A stretch of DNA of 64,000 bases from Psychrobacter sp. I-STPA10 (lineage in GTDB: Bacteria > Pseudomonadota > Gammaproteobacteria > Pseudomonadales > Moraxellaceae): the NCBI RefSeq assembly GCF_021012795.1, contig NZ_VFYU01000016.1, positions 62,001 through 126,000 on the forward strand, read 5' to 3'. Below are positions 1 through 9,778 of this stretch, piece by piece (position 1 is the stretch's first letter; every line of letters starts with the position of its first letter). A model generated the notes under the pieces. That model was not told the DNA's origin, did no database searches, and saw only the letters and a program-made list of their open reading frames with translations. The position numbers and the translations under genes were made by a program.

Positions 1-1
1 G

Positions 2-976
2 ATATTATGGGCTGGGCTGTATTGGTGGTGGCATGGGCAGTTGGCGTTTGATACGTGGCTGGCGATTTTGCTATTGGGAACGGGTATGGCTGAGGCAATT
101 ATGCCGTATATGGCGTTGTATCATTTGATTGAGCAAGCGAAGGTGGGGATTGCTCGGATTGTTGAGGTGCAAAATTTGGCAGAGTTGCCGATTTGTTGCA
201 ATCCACAAACGCCACAAGATGGCTCGGTGGTGTTTGAGCAGGTAAGTTTTTGTTATGAAAATCGGCAAAAAAATGCGTTAAATGATGTCAGTTTTAGGGT
301 GCCTAGTGGCAGTTTTACGGCGTTGGTGGGTGGCTCTGGGGCAGGTAAAAGTACGGTGGCTCGTTTGATTCCACGTTTTTGGGACGTGGATAGTGGTGCG
401 GTAAAGGTAGGCGGGGTTGATGTGCGTGAGATTGCCCCTGAGGTGTTGATGCAACAGGTGGCGTTTGTGTTTCAGGATAATTTTTTGTTTTCAGGCAGTA
501 TTTTGGACAATATCCGTTTGGGTTTGCCTGATAAGTCGCTTGATGAGGTGATACAGGCGTCAAAGTTGGCTCAAGCCGATGAGTTTATTCAGGCGTTGCC
601 ACAAGGTTATGACACGCTGGTCGGGGAACGTGGGGCGAGTTTGTCAGGGGGACAACGGCAACGTATCACCATTGCAAGGGCGATTTTGCAAGACCGTCCG
701 ATATTGGTGCTTGATGAGGCAACGGCGTTTGCTGATGCTGAAAATGAGGCACTGCTGATGCAGGCATTGCACAATTTAATGCAGGGTAAAACGGTGCTGA
801 TGATTGCTCACCGTTTGGCAAGTGTGCAGGACGCTGACCAAATTTTGGTGTTTGATAAGGGCAATTTGGTTGAGGCAGGCACGCCACAGCAACTTTTGGC
901 ACAAGATGGGGCGTATGCGGATTTATGGCAGGCATATCAACAAGCCCAACATTGGCAGATTGGTGAGCCTTGTTAA
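2..976 (+). CDS. ABC transporter half-protein (permease-ATPase), 5' end cut by window
   Basis: The reading frame is open from the first bases, so the gene starts upstream of the window; only the end of the membrane domain and the whole nucleotide-binding domain are present. Visible ATPase motifs are Walker A GGSGAGKST (about nt 328-354), signature LSGGQRQR (641-664), Walker B ILVLDEAT and switch histidine in MIAHR. The segment after Walker B reads AFADAENE instead of the usual SALD-type D-loop; as I recall, siderophore-linked pairs such as YbtP/YbtQ and IrtA/IrtB share this. The next gene, 73 bp downstream on the same strand, is a second half-transporter, so the two probably form a heterodimer. 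Substrate is inferred only; a peptide or drug exporter is possible. Confidence 0.85.
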   Translation: MLWAGLYWWWHGQLAFDTWLAILLLGTGMAEAIMPYMALYHLIEQAKVGIARIVEVQNLAELPICCNPQTPQDGSVVFEQVSFCYENRQKNALNDVSFRVPSGSFTALVGGSGAGKSTVARLIPRFWDVDSGAVKVGGVDVREIAPEVLMQQVAFVFQDNFLFSGSILDNIRLGLPDKSLDEVIQASKLAQADEFIQALPQGYDTLVGERGASLSGGQRQRITIARAILQDRPILVLDEATAFADAENEALLMQALHNLMQGKTVLMIAHRLASVQDADQILVFDKGNLVEAGTPQQLLAQDGAYADLWQAYQQAQHWQIGEPC

Positions 977-1049
977 ACTTCTGATTTAATTGGGGTTTGA
1001 ACGCTATTCTTTTTGATAACTCTGCAAATTTAATATAAGGACAATCATC

Positions 1050-2900
1050 ATGTCTTATTCTCAAAATCTAAAAAATAACCATACGCAAGCCAATACAACA
1101 ACGCCCAAAACTTTACCGTCCTCACAAACAAATATTGGTCAGTTATGGCATATCATCATGCAATCGGCAGGCGAGCAAGCTCCGATATTAAAACGCTGTA
1201 TTGCTATTAGTGTTTTAACGGCAGTATTACGAGGTATGGCGTTTACTTGTTTTATTCCGCTATTTTTGGCGGTGGCAAGTCGTGATGGTGGGCAGTTGCT
1301 ATTGTGGGCAGGGGTGATGTCAGTACTCATCGTGCTATCGAGTATCAGTGATTGGTTTAGCCGAGATTATGATTATAAAGGTCATGCCGCTCTTGCCAGC
1401 GATACACTGCGTCGGCAGTTGGGGCAGCATTTACGCCGTATTCCATTGCAAAAGCTGTATGCCAAACGCTCAGGCGAGCTGACTGCCACCATTGCAGGCA
1501 ATGTTGATGATGTCATTCAATATACGATGATATTAGCACTTATGTTGATTGCGGCGGTGGTGACACCGATTGTGGTGGGGTTATTGACTATCGCCTACGA
1601 TTGGCGATTGGGCGTGGCAATTTTGTTGTTATTCCCCAGTGTTTTGCCGATTTATTTTTATGTATTGCCTCGTTTGACTGCCAATAAACAAAAGCTTTTG
1701 GGGGTGTTAAGTGAGCTAAGTGCCGAAACGGTGGAATATTTGCAAGGCTTGCCTGTATTAAAAGCCACTGGTAGCTTGCAAGACAAAGCCTCTCGCTATA
1801 TGCAAACGGTTAAACGTATCGAGCAAGAGCAAATCACTGCGATGAAAGATGAAACCTTACCCAATCTGGCATTAACCTCTGCGGTAGAACTGGGGGTGAT
1901 GTTGATTGTGGCACTGGGGCTTTGGTTGGTGAGTCAAGGCGATATACAGCTTATGTTGATGGCAGGGCTTTTGGTGGCGGTGGTTCGTTTTGCTGAGCCA
2001 TTATCAACCTTTATTAGCATGATGAGTGTCTTTGAGATGGTACGCTCAGGTTATGCCCGTTTGCAAGCGTTACTTGCCATTGAGCCATTGCCCCAACGTC
2101 AGCCAATACAAACGCCTGATAACTTTAATGTGCATTTTGAGCAGGTAAGTTTTGCTTATGAAAATAGCGATAATCCTATTCAGCCCATTCAAGTTAGTCA
2201 AGCTAGTCAAACTAACCAAAACGCTCCTGTTTTAAATCAACTTAGTCTAGATATTCCTGCCAATGCCATGACGGCGTTGGTCGGTGCGTCAGGTTGTGGT
2301 AAGACCACTCTTATCCGTTTGCTAATGCGATATGCTGACCCCCAACAAGGCAGCGTCAGTATTGGTGGGGTTGATATCCGCAATATTGAGCCTGAACAGC
2401 TAAATCATCTGATGGCGGTGGTGTTTCAAGATGTCTATCTGTTTGATGATACCATCATTGCCAATATTCGTATGGGTAGGCAAAATGCCAGTGATGAGGA
2501 AGTGATAATGGCTGCCAAATCCGCCCAATGTCATGATTTTATTGAGCAGTTGCCTGATGGCTATCAAACCCGAGTCGGTGATATTGGTAATAATTTGTCA
2601 GGGGGAGAAAAACAACGGCTATCCATCGCCCGAGCGTTGCTAAAAGATGCCCCGATTATTATCTTAGATGAACCCACCGCTGCTTTAGATACGCATAGCG
2701 AACGAGCAGTGCAAAAAGCCATTGATGTGTTGGTACAAAATAAAACGGTGATTGTTATTGCTCATCGTCTATCAACCATTGTTGGGGCAAAAAATATCGT
2801 GGTGCTGGATAATGGCACGGTGGCAGAGCAAGGCACTCACCAACAGTTATTGGCAAAACAAGGGATTTATGCGAAATTGTGGGGGTTGCAGGGGCAGTGA
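1050..2900 (+). CDS. ABC transporter permease-ATPase, second half
   Basis: A 616-residue fused ABC half-transporter. The N-terminal part (about residues 45-340) holds hydrophobic helices typical of an exporter-fold membrane domain; the C-terminal part has Walker A GASGCGKTT (near residue 411), signature LSGGEKQR (near 516), Walker B IIILDEPTAALD (near 536) and VIAHR. Unlike its upstream partner it has a canonical D-loop. The ATG at 1050 is preceded by AAGGA with suitable spacing. It is co-directional with the truncated gene upstream and likely pairs with it. In known two-gene systems of this type (YbtPQ, IrtAB) the proteins sit in the inner membrane and move ferric siderophores inward; that role is inferred here, because no siderophore gene is in view. 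Confidence 0.88.
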   Translation: MSYSQNLKNNHTQANTTTPKTLPSSQTNIGQLWHIIMQSAGEQAPILKRCIAISVLTAVLRGMAFTCFIPLFLAVASRDGGQLLLWAGVMSVLIVLSSISDWFSRDYDYKGHAALASDTLRRQLGQHLRRIPLQKLYAKRSGELTATIAGNVDDVIQYTMILALMLIAAVVTPIVVGLLTIAYDWRLGVAILLLFPSVLPIYFYVLPRLTANKQKLLGVLSELSAETVEYLQGLPVLKATGSLQDKASRYMQTVKRIEQEQITAMKDETLPNLALTSAVELGVMLIVALGLWLVSQGDIQLMLMAGLLVAVVRFAEPLSTFISMMSVFEMVRSGYARLQALLAIEPLPQRQPIQTPDNFNVHFEQVSFAYENSDNPIQPIQVSQASQTNQNAPVLNQLSLDIPANAMTALVGASGCGKTTLIRLLMRYADPQQGSVSIGGVDIRNIEPEQLNHLMAVVFQDVYLFDDTIIANIRMGRQNASDEEVIMAAKSAQCHDFIEQLPDGYQTRVGDIGNNLSGGEKQRLSIARALLKDAPIIILDEPTAALDTHSERAVQKAIDVLVQNKTVIVIAHRLSTIVGAKNIVVLDNGTVAEQGTHQQLLAKQGIYAKLWGLQGQ

Positions 2901-2958
2901 TGGGATTGTAAAAATAGGTTGGAGTTGGTGGATTAGCAGTTATTATTGAGCAATATAT

Positions 2959-3588
2959 TTATGGTCTATCATATTGCTCTAAACTGGCTAATTTTGACAC
3001 ATAACTGTCAGGTAGTTTTGAGCATAGATAGTCCATATCTTTTGCCTCTTTGACATTGATATTACAGTTAGGAACACTTGGCTTGCTTTGTGGGTTTTCA
3101 GCAAATACCCCCCACTCACTGCCATATTGAAATAACTCAAAAAGAAATTCAGTTAATAAACTCACTAACAAATTATCATTATATTCTTTTGCCTTTTTAA
3201 TCTGTATAAAAATCAAATCAAAAATAGAAGTCAATTCTGTTGTATCAACTTTATTTAAGTGCTGTCGCATAAATGCTGGGTATATATAGACAGGTGTACT
3301 ACCATATAAATGAACAATTACCCACAATCCATAATTAACCAATTTGTAAATATCATTGTCTATATCGCAAAAATAATCTAAGTAATAATTTGCTATTTCA
3401 AAGTCTACTGGAAAATCTTCACTGTCATCATATTCTTTAATAAAAGACATAGAGCTAATGTTATCATTTTTTATTTGCTCTTTATCATAGCCAACAATAT
3501 TTTCTGGCTCAATCCAGCCATGTGTTTTTGCCACTTGATCCACATATTCTATAATGTCGTTTATATGTATAGTGTTTTGTTTTTGCAT
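2959..3588 (-). CDS. Uncharacterised protein of AT-rich cassette (possible immunity protein)
   Basis: A 209-residue acidic, soluble protein that I do not recognise. It has no signal peptide or membrane segment. The middle is rich in aromatic and Asp/Glu residues, and the C-terminus carries two Cys. It is convergent with the ABC gene and divergent from the next gene; the 90-bp intergenic space contains a TATAAT (3635-3640) on the plus strand. Size, composition and the neighbouring SUKH-domain gene are compatible with an orphan immunity protein of a polymorphic toxin system, but this is context only. A 9-bp inverted repeat (2948-2956 and 2971-2979) overlaps its stop codon. Confidence 0.7.
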   Translation of the reverse strand: MQKQNTIHINDIIEYVDQVAKTHGWIEPENIVGYDKEQIKNDNISSMSFIKEYDDSEDFPVDFEIANYYLDYFCDIDNDIYKLVNYGLWVIVHLYGSTPVYIYPAFMRQHLNKVDTTELTSIFDLIFIQIKKAKEYNDNLLVSLLTEFLFELFQYGSEWGVFAENPQSKPSVPNCNINVKEAKDMDYLCSKLPDSYVSKLASLEQYDRP

Positions 3589-3678
3589 GATATATGCTCA
3601 CTAATATTGTTTATTGCTATCATGCTAATTATAGTATAATTTAACTATGGCTTACTATTCATTTTATTGGGTTAGATA

Positions 3679-4689
3679 ATGATATTAAGAATTTTTATAA
3701 ATGACTATCAACAAAGTGGTGGTGGCTTACCAGAACCTTTTACCTATTTACCCCAGATGATTTTAGATAAGTTTTCGGATAACAATATTCATTTTACTTA
3801 TGATGAAATTGAAATTAATTTAATAAAAACTTTGCATAACTATCAAGTTAACACAACAAACAACAACAATAAAAGCAATAAAAATATAAATGAAAAATAT
3901 CTACAGTTTTACCAAAAACTACCGATTTATTATCGTGGCAAAAATATGATTAGGGTATCTTTGTGCCTAACTGATGAAGAATTTACCTTAGATAGCTTAT
4001 TTCAAGACATCAGCAATGCATTTAACTTTATTATCAGCAAAAAAAATACAAAAGATACCTACGACCCTACATCAATATTATCTAGCATTGATGAATTAAA
4101 ACAACAATTAGCAAATAGTAATTTATTAAAAACTCATCAATATTATCAACAAAAAATAAAACAACAAGCCATTGATAAGCGTATCCAAGAAAGAGAGATA
4201 AGAAAACAACTATCTTCTAAAGACAATTTAGATAATAAAATATTAATAAAAAATCTATCAAATAAACCATATAAAAAACCCAAACTTATTTATGATTTAC
4301 GGTTTTATTACCGTTTTTATGATATAGGAAAGCTGTATTTTACACCTTATGATCATAGGCTGTGTGATAAAATTTTAGAAAAATTAAGGCAACGAAAGTT
4401 TTGTTTGCCCAGTTATACGCATATCTATATCATGGTGTCTGATAATATTGATAATGCGTTATACCATGCGGTGCGAGGGGCAGATTGGTTTGTTTATGGT
4501 ATTGCCATATTTAAAGAGTATGCCGACTATCCGCAAAAGTCTGAACAAGAGAAAAAGAAAATTGTATTTAATCTAATTAAGCAAGGTCTAATAGATGTGG
4601 CAGAAATTGATAATTTAGATAAAGATATATTATATGAAGTTTTAGATGAGGTTGAAACAAATATGCTTTATGATGGCACAAGAAAATAA
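3679..4689 (+). CDS. Uncharacterised 336-residue protein of AT-rich cassette
   Basis: I do not recognise this family. The N-terminal half (about 1-150) is separated from the C-terminal half (about 210-336) by a charged, Gln/Lys-rich, probably helical linker; an Asn-rich low-complexity stretch lies near residues 58-70. There is no signal peptide or clear transmembrane helix. The C-terminal part contains a Tyr-rich segment and an acidic tail. Base composition is very AT-rich, more so than the housekeeping genes nearby, suggesting an acquired cassette. The SUKH-domain gene follows 62 bp downstream on the same strand, so co-transcription is likely. The ATG at 3679 has only a weak Shine-Dalgarno. 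Confidence 0.7.
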   Translation: MILRIFINDYQQSGGGLPEPFTYLPQMILDKFSDNNIHFTYDEIEINLIKTLHNYQVNTTNNNNKSNKNINEKYLQFYQKLPIYYRGKNMIRVSLCLTDEEFTLDSLFQDISNAFNFIISKKNTKDTYDPTSILSSIDELKQQLANSNLLKTHQYYQQKIKQQAIDKRIQEREIRKQLSSKDNLDNKILIKNLSNKPYKKPKLIYDLRFYYRFYDIGKLYFTPYDHRLCDKILEKLRQRKFCLPSYTHIYIMVSDNIDNALYHAVRGADWFVYGIAIFKEYADYPQKSEQEKKKIVFNLIKQGLIDVAEIDNLDKDILYEVLDEVETNMLYDGTRK

Positions 4690-4751
4690 TTTAAAAATAA
4701 GTGACTTGAAATAAGTTGCTTAAAATAACTTGCTTAAAAAAGGAAGGCTTT

Positions 4752-5504
4752 ATGGATTATATAGAAAATATCAAAAAACTGTATCATTTATTTGATAATA
4801 GTTTAATTAATAATAACAACAATGATAACGGCTTTAGCCAAGATGACATGATAACATTAGAGCATAAACTCGGTGTTATCTTACCCAAAGAATTTAAACG
4901 CTATTATCAAACTTTAGGAAAAAACCAAGCCATTAACCAATCATATAACTGTCTAGCCAATCCTTGTGAAGATATTGAATTATCCGCTGATGGTTATTTG
5001 ATATTTTATCGTGAGAATCAATGGGTGGTGTTATGGGGCATTAAAAAAGCAGATTTAAATCAAGATAATCCTGCAGTGTGGGGCAACTTTGGCTCAAATG
5101 AAGAGACTGCAAGCGAAGAATCTAACTGGTATATAGAAAATACGCAGTTAGATAAGTTCTTTTTAACCATGGCGATATATAACGGTGTCAGTGGCGGACT
5201 AACATATCATGGACATTATTTTGCAGACGATGACAACCCAATTTCCCCAGATATAGTGGCATTGATAGAAAAGCATTGGCAAAAAATCGCAGATATTAGC
5301 GATGATAAACAAGCCTATTATAGCAATGCATTTAATGATGTGATTAGCCTAATATTTAATGACAACGGGCAAGCCACCGCTTTATTTATTGGTACAAATG
5401 ACCAAGCGATATTTGATGATATGCTAGATAAAATTGCAGTAGATTGGAATTATTTATCCTATGAGGATATGGACGAAGATTGGGAGGATTTTGATAATGA
5501 GTGA
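4752..5504 (+). CDS. SMI1/KNR4 (SUKH) domain protein
   Basis: The N-terminal 100 or so residues match the SUKH pattern: a helix ending in LEHKLGVILPKEFKRYY followed by alternating strands with NQWVVLWGI. SUKH proteins are widespread immunity proteins that neutralise toxins of contact-dependent or polymorphic toxin systems; eukaryotic Smi1/Knr4 share the fold. The C-terminal part is acidic and ends in an Asp/Glu-rich tail. The start at 4752 was chosen because a strong AAGGAAGG sits just upstream; a longer TTG start at 4716 lacks one. The gene overlaps the next by 8 bp (ATGAGTGA), showing translational coupling. No toxin gene is adjacent, so the target is unknown. Confidence 0.8.
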   Translation: MDYIENIKKLYHLFDNSLINNNNNDNGFSQDDMITLEHKLGVILPKEFKRYYQTLGKNQAINQSYNCLANPCEDIELSADGYLIFYRENQWVVLWGIKKADLNQDNPAVWGNFGSNEETASEESNWYIENTQLDKFFLTMAIYNGVSGGLTYHGHYFADDDNPISPDIVALIEKHWQKIADISDDKQAYYSNAFNDVISLIFNDNGQATALFIGTNDQAIFDDMLDKIAVDWNYLSYEDMDEDWEDFDNE

Positions 5505-5886
5505 TGACATTAAAGATTCTTTAAATAAATTGGGTTATACACCACTATGGTTTGAATATAATATTTTAACCATTAATCAATTAAATCAACAAAGCATCAC
5601 GTTTGATAAAAGTGATGATAAAAATAGCGAGCATTATCGTTATCAAACTTTATTAAGTTATTTAAAAGATAAGGGGAAATTAACAGATAAAGAATTGGAT
5701 AATTTTTTAACAATAACTTTTGCTGATAATGATAAATTTATGGCAGGGGCGGCAACTGCAGATATATTTAAGTGTATTGATTTGACTGATAGCCAGTTTC
5801 AAATGCTGTGTGAAAAAATCGGCTATTTTGGTGAATGGACACAAAAGCTAGTGGCAAATCAAAAGAAGTTTAGAGGTATAGAGTGA
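5497..5886 (+). CDS. Uncharacterised 129-residue protein coupled to SUKH gene
   Basis: A small soluble protein without recognised motifs, signal peptide or membrane segment; it is rich in Asp, Lys and Tyr. The start ATG at 5497 overlaps the stop of the SUKH gene and has GGAGG at 5483-5487, which decides this start over an in-frame ATG at 5461. Coupling and overlap imply that it is made together with the SUKH protein and may act with it, for example as a second immunity or accessory factor. Function is unknown. Confidence 0.72.
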   Translation: MSDDIKDSLNKLGYTPLWFEYNILTINQLNQQSITFDKSDDKNSEHYRYQTLLSYLKDKGKLTDKELDNFLTITFADNDKFMAGAATADIFKCIDLTDSQFQMLCEKIGYFGEWTQKLVANQKKFRGIE

Positions 5887-5982
5887 TTGTCATAACATTC
5901 ACATGATGCACACATGACATTCACAGGATACTCATAAGAGCAATTTCAGCCCTCATCATAACCCACAAACCACATCTCAAAG

Positions 5983-6011
5983 TTGTGTAAAAACCCAAAT
6001 TTAGGCATAAT
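5983..6011 (+). promoter_or_regulatory. Candidate sigma-70 promoter for aspS
   Basis: TTGTGT at 5983-5988 and CATAAT at 6006-6011 are separated by 17 bp, about 60 bp before the aspS start. The -10 matches 5 of 6 consensus positions, the -35 only 3 of 6. A second TATAAT lies at 6047-6052 without a convincing -35. Confidence 0.35.
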
Positions 6012-6071
6012 GGTCGTTTAATAAAAATTCTTACTAACTTCTTAGTTATAATTTATTGGGACAACAAGTTT

Positions 6072-7898
6072 ATGATGCGTAGCGAATACCGAGACGAATA
6101 CTGTGGTGCAGTGACCGAAGCACTTTTAGAACAAACCATCACCATCACTGGCTGGGTACATCGTCGCCGTGACCATGGTGGGGTGATTTTCCTTGATATG
6201 CGTGACCGTGAAGGCTTGCTACAAGTGGTGGTCGATCCTGACACACCCGAAGCCTTCGCTACTGCTGATGCGGCTCGCCCTGAATACGTACTAAAAATTA
6301 CAGGACGTGTACGTAAGCGTTATGAAGGTACCGAAAACCCAAATATGACCAGTGGTCAAGTAGAGCTATTGGGTAAAGAAATCGAAGTATTAGCAAAATC
6401 AGAAACACCGCCATTCCCACTCAATGATGAAACCACCACTGTCTCTGAAGACTTGCGTCTTAAGTATCGCTACTTAGACATGCGTCGCCCACAAATGCAA
6501 GAACGTATGGTGTTCCGTGCTAAAGCCACTTCAACCATTCGTCGTTATTTAGATGACCATGGATTTTTGGACGTAGAAACCCCTATCTTGACTCGTGCCA
6601 CCCCAGAAGGTGCGCGTGATTATCTTGTGCCTTCTCGTACTCGTCAAGGTAACTTCTTTGCCCTACCCCAGTCACCACAGCTATTTAAACAGCTATTGAT
6701 GGTATCTGGATTTGACCGTTATTATCAAATCGCTAAATGCTTCCGTGATGAAGATTTACGTGCTGACCGTCAGCCAGAATTTACCCAAGTAGATATCGAA
6801 ACTTCGTTTTTGTCTGATCAAGAAATCATGGACATTAATGAAGGCATGATTCAGCATTTATTTAAGACCATGCTGGATGTAGATTTAGGCGAATTTCCAC
6901 GTATGACATACGCCGAGGCAATGCGTGACTATGCTTCTGATAAACCAGATTTGCGTATTCCGTTAAAACTTGTTGACGTTGCCGACCTAATGCAGTCAGT
7001 AGATTTTAAAGTATTTGCAGGCCCTGCCAATGACCCCAAAGGTCGTGTTGCTGCCTTACGTGTGCCAAACGGTGGCTCGCTCACTCGCAAGCAAATTGAT
7101 GAATACACTAAATTTGTCGGTATTTATGGTGCACGTGGCTTGGCTTATATTAAAGTCAACGACATTAGCAACATCAATAATGGCGTAGATAAAGAATCAG
7201 GTCTACAATCGCCTATCATTAAAAATATGACTGATGATGTGTTGGTTAGCTTAATTGAGCGTACTCAAGCACAAAATGGCGATATCATCTTCTTTGGTGC
7301 AGATAAAGCCCGAGTAGTTAATGATGCTATGGGTGCTTTGCGTGTTAAAGTGGGTCATGACATGCAAATGGCAACTTGTGAATGGGCACCCCTATGGGTG
7401 GTTGACTTCCCAATGTTTGAAGAGACCGATGATGGCAAATGGACATCGATGCACCACCCATTTACCAAACCAAAAGGCTCAGTTCAAGAGTTAAAAGACA
7501 ACCCAGAGTCTGCCTTATCTATCGCTTATGACATGGTACTCAATGGTACTGAGATTGGTGGTGGTAGTTTGCGTATTAACACCGTCGAGATGCAATCAGC
7601 GGTATTTGATGCCTTAGGTATCTCCGAGCAAGAAGCACAAGAGAAATTCAGCTTCCTATTAGATGCACTTAAATTTGGTGCACCACCACATGGTGGACTT
7701 GCCTTTGGTCTTGACCGTCTAATCATGCTGATGGTTGGTGCAAGCTCTATCCGTGATGTGATTGCCTTCCCGAAAACCAAAACGGCTGACTGTCCATTAA
7801 CCGAAGCACCTGCCGAAGTGGATAGTAAGCAGTTGCGTGATTTGGGTATTCGTCTGCGTGAAAAAGCGCAAGCAGATAAAGGCTCGAATGCTTCTTAA
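6072..7898 (+). CDS. aspS: Aspartate-tRNA ligase
   Basis: A 608-residue class II aminoacyl-tRNA synthetase of the bacterial type. It has an N-terminal OB-fold anticodon-binding domain with [11 protein letters not shown], then the catalytic core with [11 protein letters not shown], motif 2 [16 protein letters not shown], a GAD-type insertion in the middle, and motif 3 ending in [13 protein letters not shown]. It charges tRNA with aspartate in the cytoplasm. The N-terminal segment resembles the Pseudomonas-type enzyme, which also charges tRNA-Asn and relies on GatCAB to correct it; whether this copy is non-discriminating is inference. The first of two consecutive ATGs is used, with a weak Shine-Dalgarno. 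The acyltransferase gene follows after 21 bp. Confidence 0.97.
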   Translation: MMRSEYRDEYCGAVTEALLEQTITITGWVHRRRDHGGVIFLDMRDREGLLQVVVDPDTPEAFATADAARPEYVLKITGRVRKRYEGTENPNMTSGQVELLGKEIEVLAKSETPPFPLNDETTTVSEDLRLKYRYLDMRRPQMQERMVFRAKATSTIRRYLDDHGFLDVETPILTRATPEGARDYLVPSRTRQGNFFALPQSPQLFKQLLMVSGFDRYYQIAKCFRDEDLRADRQPEFTQVDIETSFLSDQEIMDINEGMIQHLFKTMLDVDLGEFPRMTYAEAMRDYASDKPDLRIPLKLVDVADLMQSVDFKVFAGPANDPKGRVAALRVPNGGSLTRKQIDEYTKFVGIYGARGLAYIKVNDISNINNGVDKESGLQSPIIKNMTDDVLVSLIERTQAQNGDIIFFGADKARVVNDAMGALRVKVGHDMQMATCEWAPLWVVDFPMFEETDDGKWTSMHHPFTKPKGSVQELKDNPESALSIAYDMVLNGTEIGGGSLRINTVEMQSAVFDALGISEQEAQEKFSFLLDALKFGAPPHGGLAFGLDRLIMLMVGASSIRDVIAFPKTKTADCPLTEAPAEVDSKQLRDLGIRLREKAQADKGSNAS

Positions 7899-7919
7899 TT
7901 TCTAGCCCTTTTTTATCTT

Positions 7920-8915
7920 ATGAATATGTATTCACTGATTAAATACGTGCCATTGTCTGTTTTACGGGCAGTGGCACGCTTCGTTGCGCTTATCCTCGCT
8001 AAGCAGCCAAAACAAGGGCTGATGCGTACTATTGAGATGAACTTAATGCTCATCGACCCTAAGCTAGACAGCAAGCTACGACGCCAACTGGCTTATAACA
8101 TACTCAATAATCAACTACTAAGCAGTGTCGAATCAGCAAAATCTTGGGCAATGCCGCCACAGTGGTCAATCGACCAAATCCATACCGTACACAATTTGCC
8201 TATCTTAGAAGCAGGGCTGCGTGATCCTAATGGTATGCTTGCCATTGTTCCGCATCTAGGAACGTGGGAGATGATGAATGCTTGGCTGAACCAGTTTGGT
8301 AAGCCCACCATCATGTATAAACCCACATCCGGTAAGATGAATGAATTTATGCTTGCAGGGCGTCAACGCCTTAACGCGACCTTAGTACCGACAGACAGCT
8401 CAGGAGTCAAAGCCATATTCAAAACCCTAAAACAAGGGGGTTTTAGTATTTTATTACCTGACCATGTACCTGAGCAAAAAGGTGGGGTTATTGTTCCCTT
8501 TTTTGGGCTACCTACCCTCACAGGTACTTTAGCTTCCAAACTTGCAAGTAAAACTAAATGCTCTATGATAGGTCTTGCCTGTATTCGCCGTGATGATGGA
8601 GCAGGCTTTGATATTCACTGCTATAATTTTCTAAATGAGATTAAGAATAAAGATAAAAGCAAACATGATCTTTATAGTCGTGATGTAAAAACTGCAACAG
8701 CGACATTAAATTTAGCAATAGAAAAAATGATTCTGCCATTTATGAGTCATTATATGTGGGGATATCGCCGTTTTAAATTTATTCCCTTTACTGACAACCC
8801 ATATCAACTAACCTTTAGTGAAGTACAAACAGCTCGTCTGAAACTATTAGAAACCAATGCTGATATGATAATATCTCTATCAAACTACCTATCGCCCTAT
8901 GGCAACAAATACTAA
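7920..8915 (+). CDS. LpxL/LpxM-family lysophospholipid acyltransferase
   Basis: A 331-residue protein of the lipid A late acyltransferase family. The HxxxxE catalytic motif appears as HLGTWE at about residues 112-117, followed by the conserved LLPDHVPEQKGG region near residue 180 and a C-terminal MWGYRRFKF segment, as in LpxL (YRRFK/R). A hydrophobic N-terminal helix likely anchors it at the cytoplasmic face of the inner membrane. Family members transfer an acyl chain from acyl-ACP to Kdo-lipid A precursors; some homologues act on other glycolipids. It lies directly after aspS (21 bp) and before a glycosyltransferase, next to a glycan cluster, so a surface lipid role fits. Exact acyl position is unknown. 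Confidence 0.85.
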   Translation: MNMYSLIKYVPLSVLRAVARFVALILAKQPKQGLMRTIEMNLMLIDPKLDSKLRRQLAYNILNNQLLSSVESAKSWAMPPQWSIDQIHTVHNLPILEAGLRDPNGMLAIVPHLGTWEMMNAWLNQFGKPTIMYKPTSGKMNEFMLAGRQRLNATLVPTDSSGVKAIFKTLKQGGFSILLPDHVPEQKGGVIVPFFGLPTLTGTLASKLASKTKCSMIGLACIRRDDGAGFDIHCYNFLNEIKNKDKSKHDLYSRDVKTATATLNLAIEKMILPFMSHYMWGYRRFKFIPFTDNPYQLTFSEVQTARLKLLETNADMIISLSNYLSPYGNKY

Positions 8916-8975
8916 ATAACATTGATATATGTTATCTATGTATTCGTATACCAATAATTGCGCAAAGGAAATACC

Positions 8976-9743
8976 ATGACCACCAGCTCAGCTCAAAACG
9001 ATAAACAACGTTATGTGTTATGTATGAAGTGGGGAACAAAATATGGGGCTGAGTATGTTAACCGTCTTTATAATATGGTCAAACGCCACTTAACTTTAGA
9101 CTTTACCATGGTGTGTTTAACTGATGATACGACAGGTATCAATCCTGATATCAAGTGCCATCCTATTCCTGAGCTCAACCTTCCCAATAATCTACCCGAA
9201 CGAGGCTGGAAAAAGCTCACTACCTTTAAGCCTGAGCTTTATGACTTAAAAGGCATGGCATTATTTTTGGATATTGATATTGTCATTGTCGATAATATTG
9301 ATTGTTTTTTTACTTACCAAGCACAGCATGACGACAGCGTAGTGATTATTCGTGATTGGAAAAAACCATGGCGGATGGTAGGTAATAGCTCTGTTTACCG
9401 CTTTAAAGTAGGACAAAACACCTACCCGAATCTACTTAGCAACTTTGAGCAAAATTTTAATAGCATCCGTCAGCAAGTCCGCCACGAGCAAGCTTATCTA
9501 TCCAATTATCTACGGGAGCATCATCATCTAGAATATTGGGATAGCTCATGGTGTGTCAGCTTTAAATACCACTGCATCCAACCATTTCCACTAAGCTTTA
9601 TTAAGCCCCCTAGCCTACCTGCTAATGCAAAAATTGTGATTTTTCATGGTGAAATTAATCCACCCGATGCGATTGCAGGTGGTGGTGGAAAGTGGTATCG
9701 CCATGTGAAAGCAAGCCCGTGGTTAAAACAGTATTGGCAGTAA
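8976..9743 (+). CDS. Glycosyltransferase (GT-A type, DxD)
   Basis: A 255-residue soluble protein with a nucleotide-sugar transferase layout: an N-terminal strand-turn (YVLCMKWGTKYG), and a DxD-type metal-binding motif in LFLDIDIVIVDN at about residue 95. A C-terminal FHGEINPP stretch is typical of GT-A enzymes related to the GT8-like group; donor and acceptor cannot be told. The ATG at 8976 is chosen because AAAGGA lies just upstream; an upstream in-frame TTG (8958) overlaps that site. It is convergent with the minus-strand glycan cluster only 35 bp away and follows the acyltransferase by 60 bp, suggesting involvement in lipooligosaccharide or related glycolipid assembly. Confidence 0.75.
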   Translation: MTTSSAQNDKQRYVLCMKWGTKYGAEYVNRLYNMVKRHLTLDFTMVCLTDDTTGINPDIKCHPIPELNLPNNLPERGWKKLTTFKPELYDLKGMALFLDIDIVIVDNIDCFFTYQAQHDDSVVIIRDWKKPWRMVGNSSVYRFKVGQNTYPNLLSNFEQNFNSIRQQVRHEQAYLSNYLREHHHLEYWDSSWCVSFKYHCIQPFPLSFIKPPSLPANAKIVIFHGEINPPDAIAGGGGKWYRHVKASPWLKQYWQ

Positions 9744-9778
9744 TTGTTATTTTTATAAAAAAATTTGTAAACTTAAAA

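Noticed and set aside
2948..2979. 9-bp inverted repeat as a terminator between the ABC gene and the next
   Set aside because: It overlaps a stop codon, has a 14-base loop and no T-run, so termination is doubtful.
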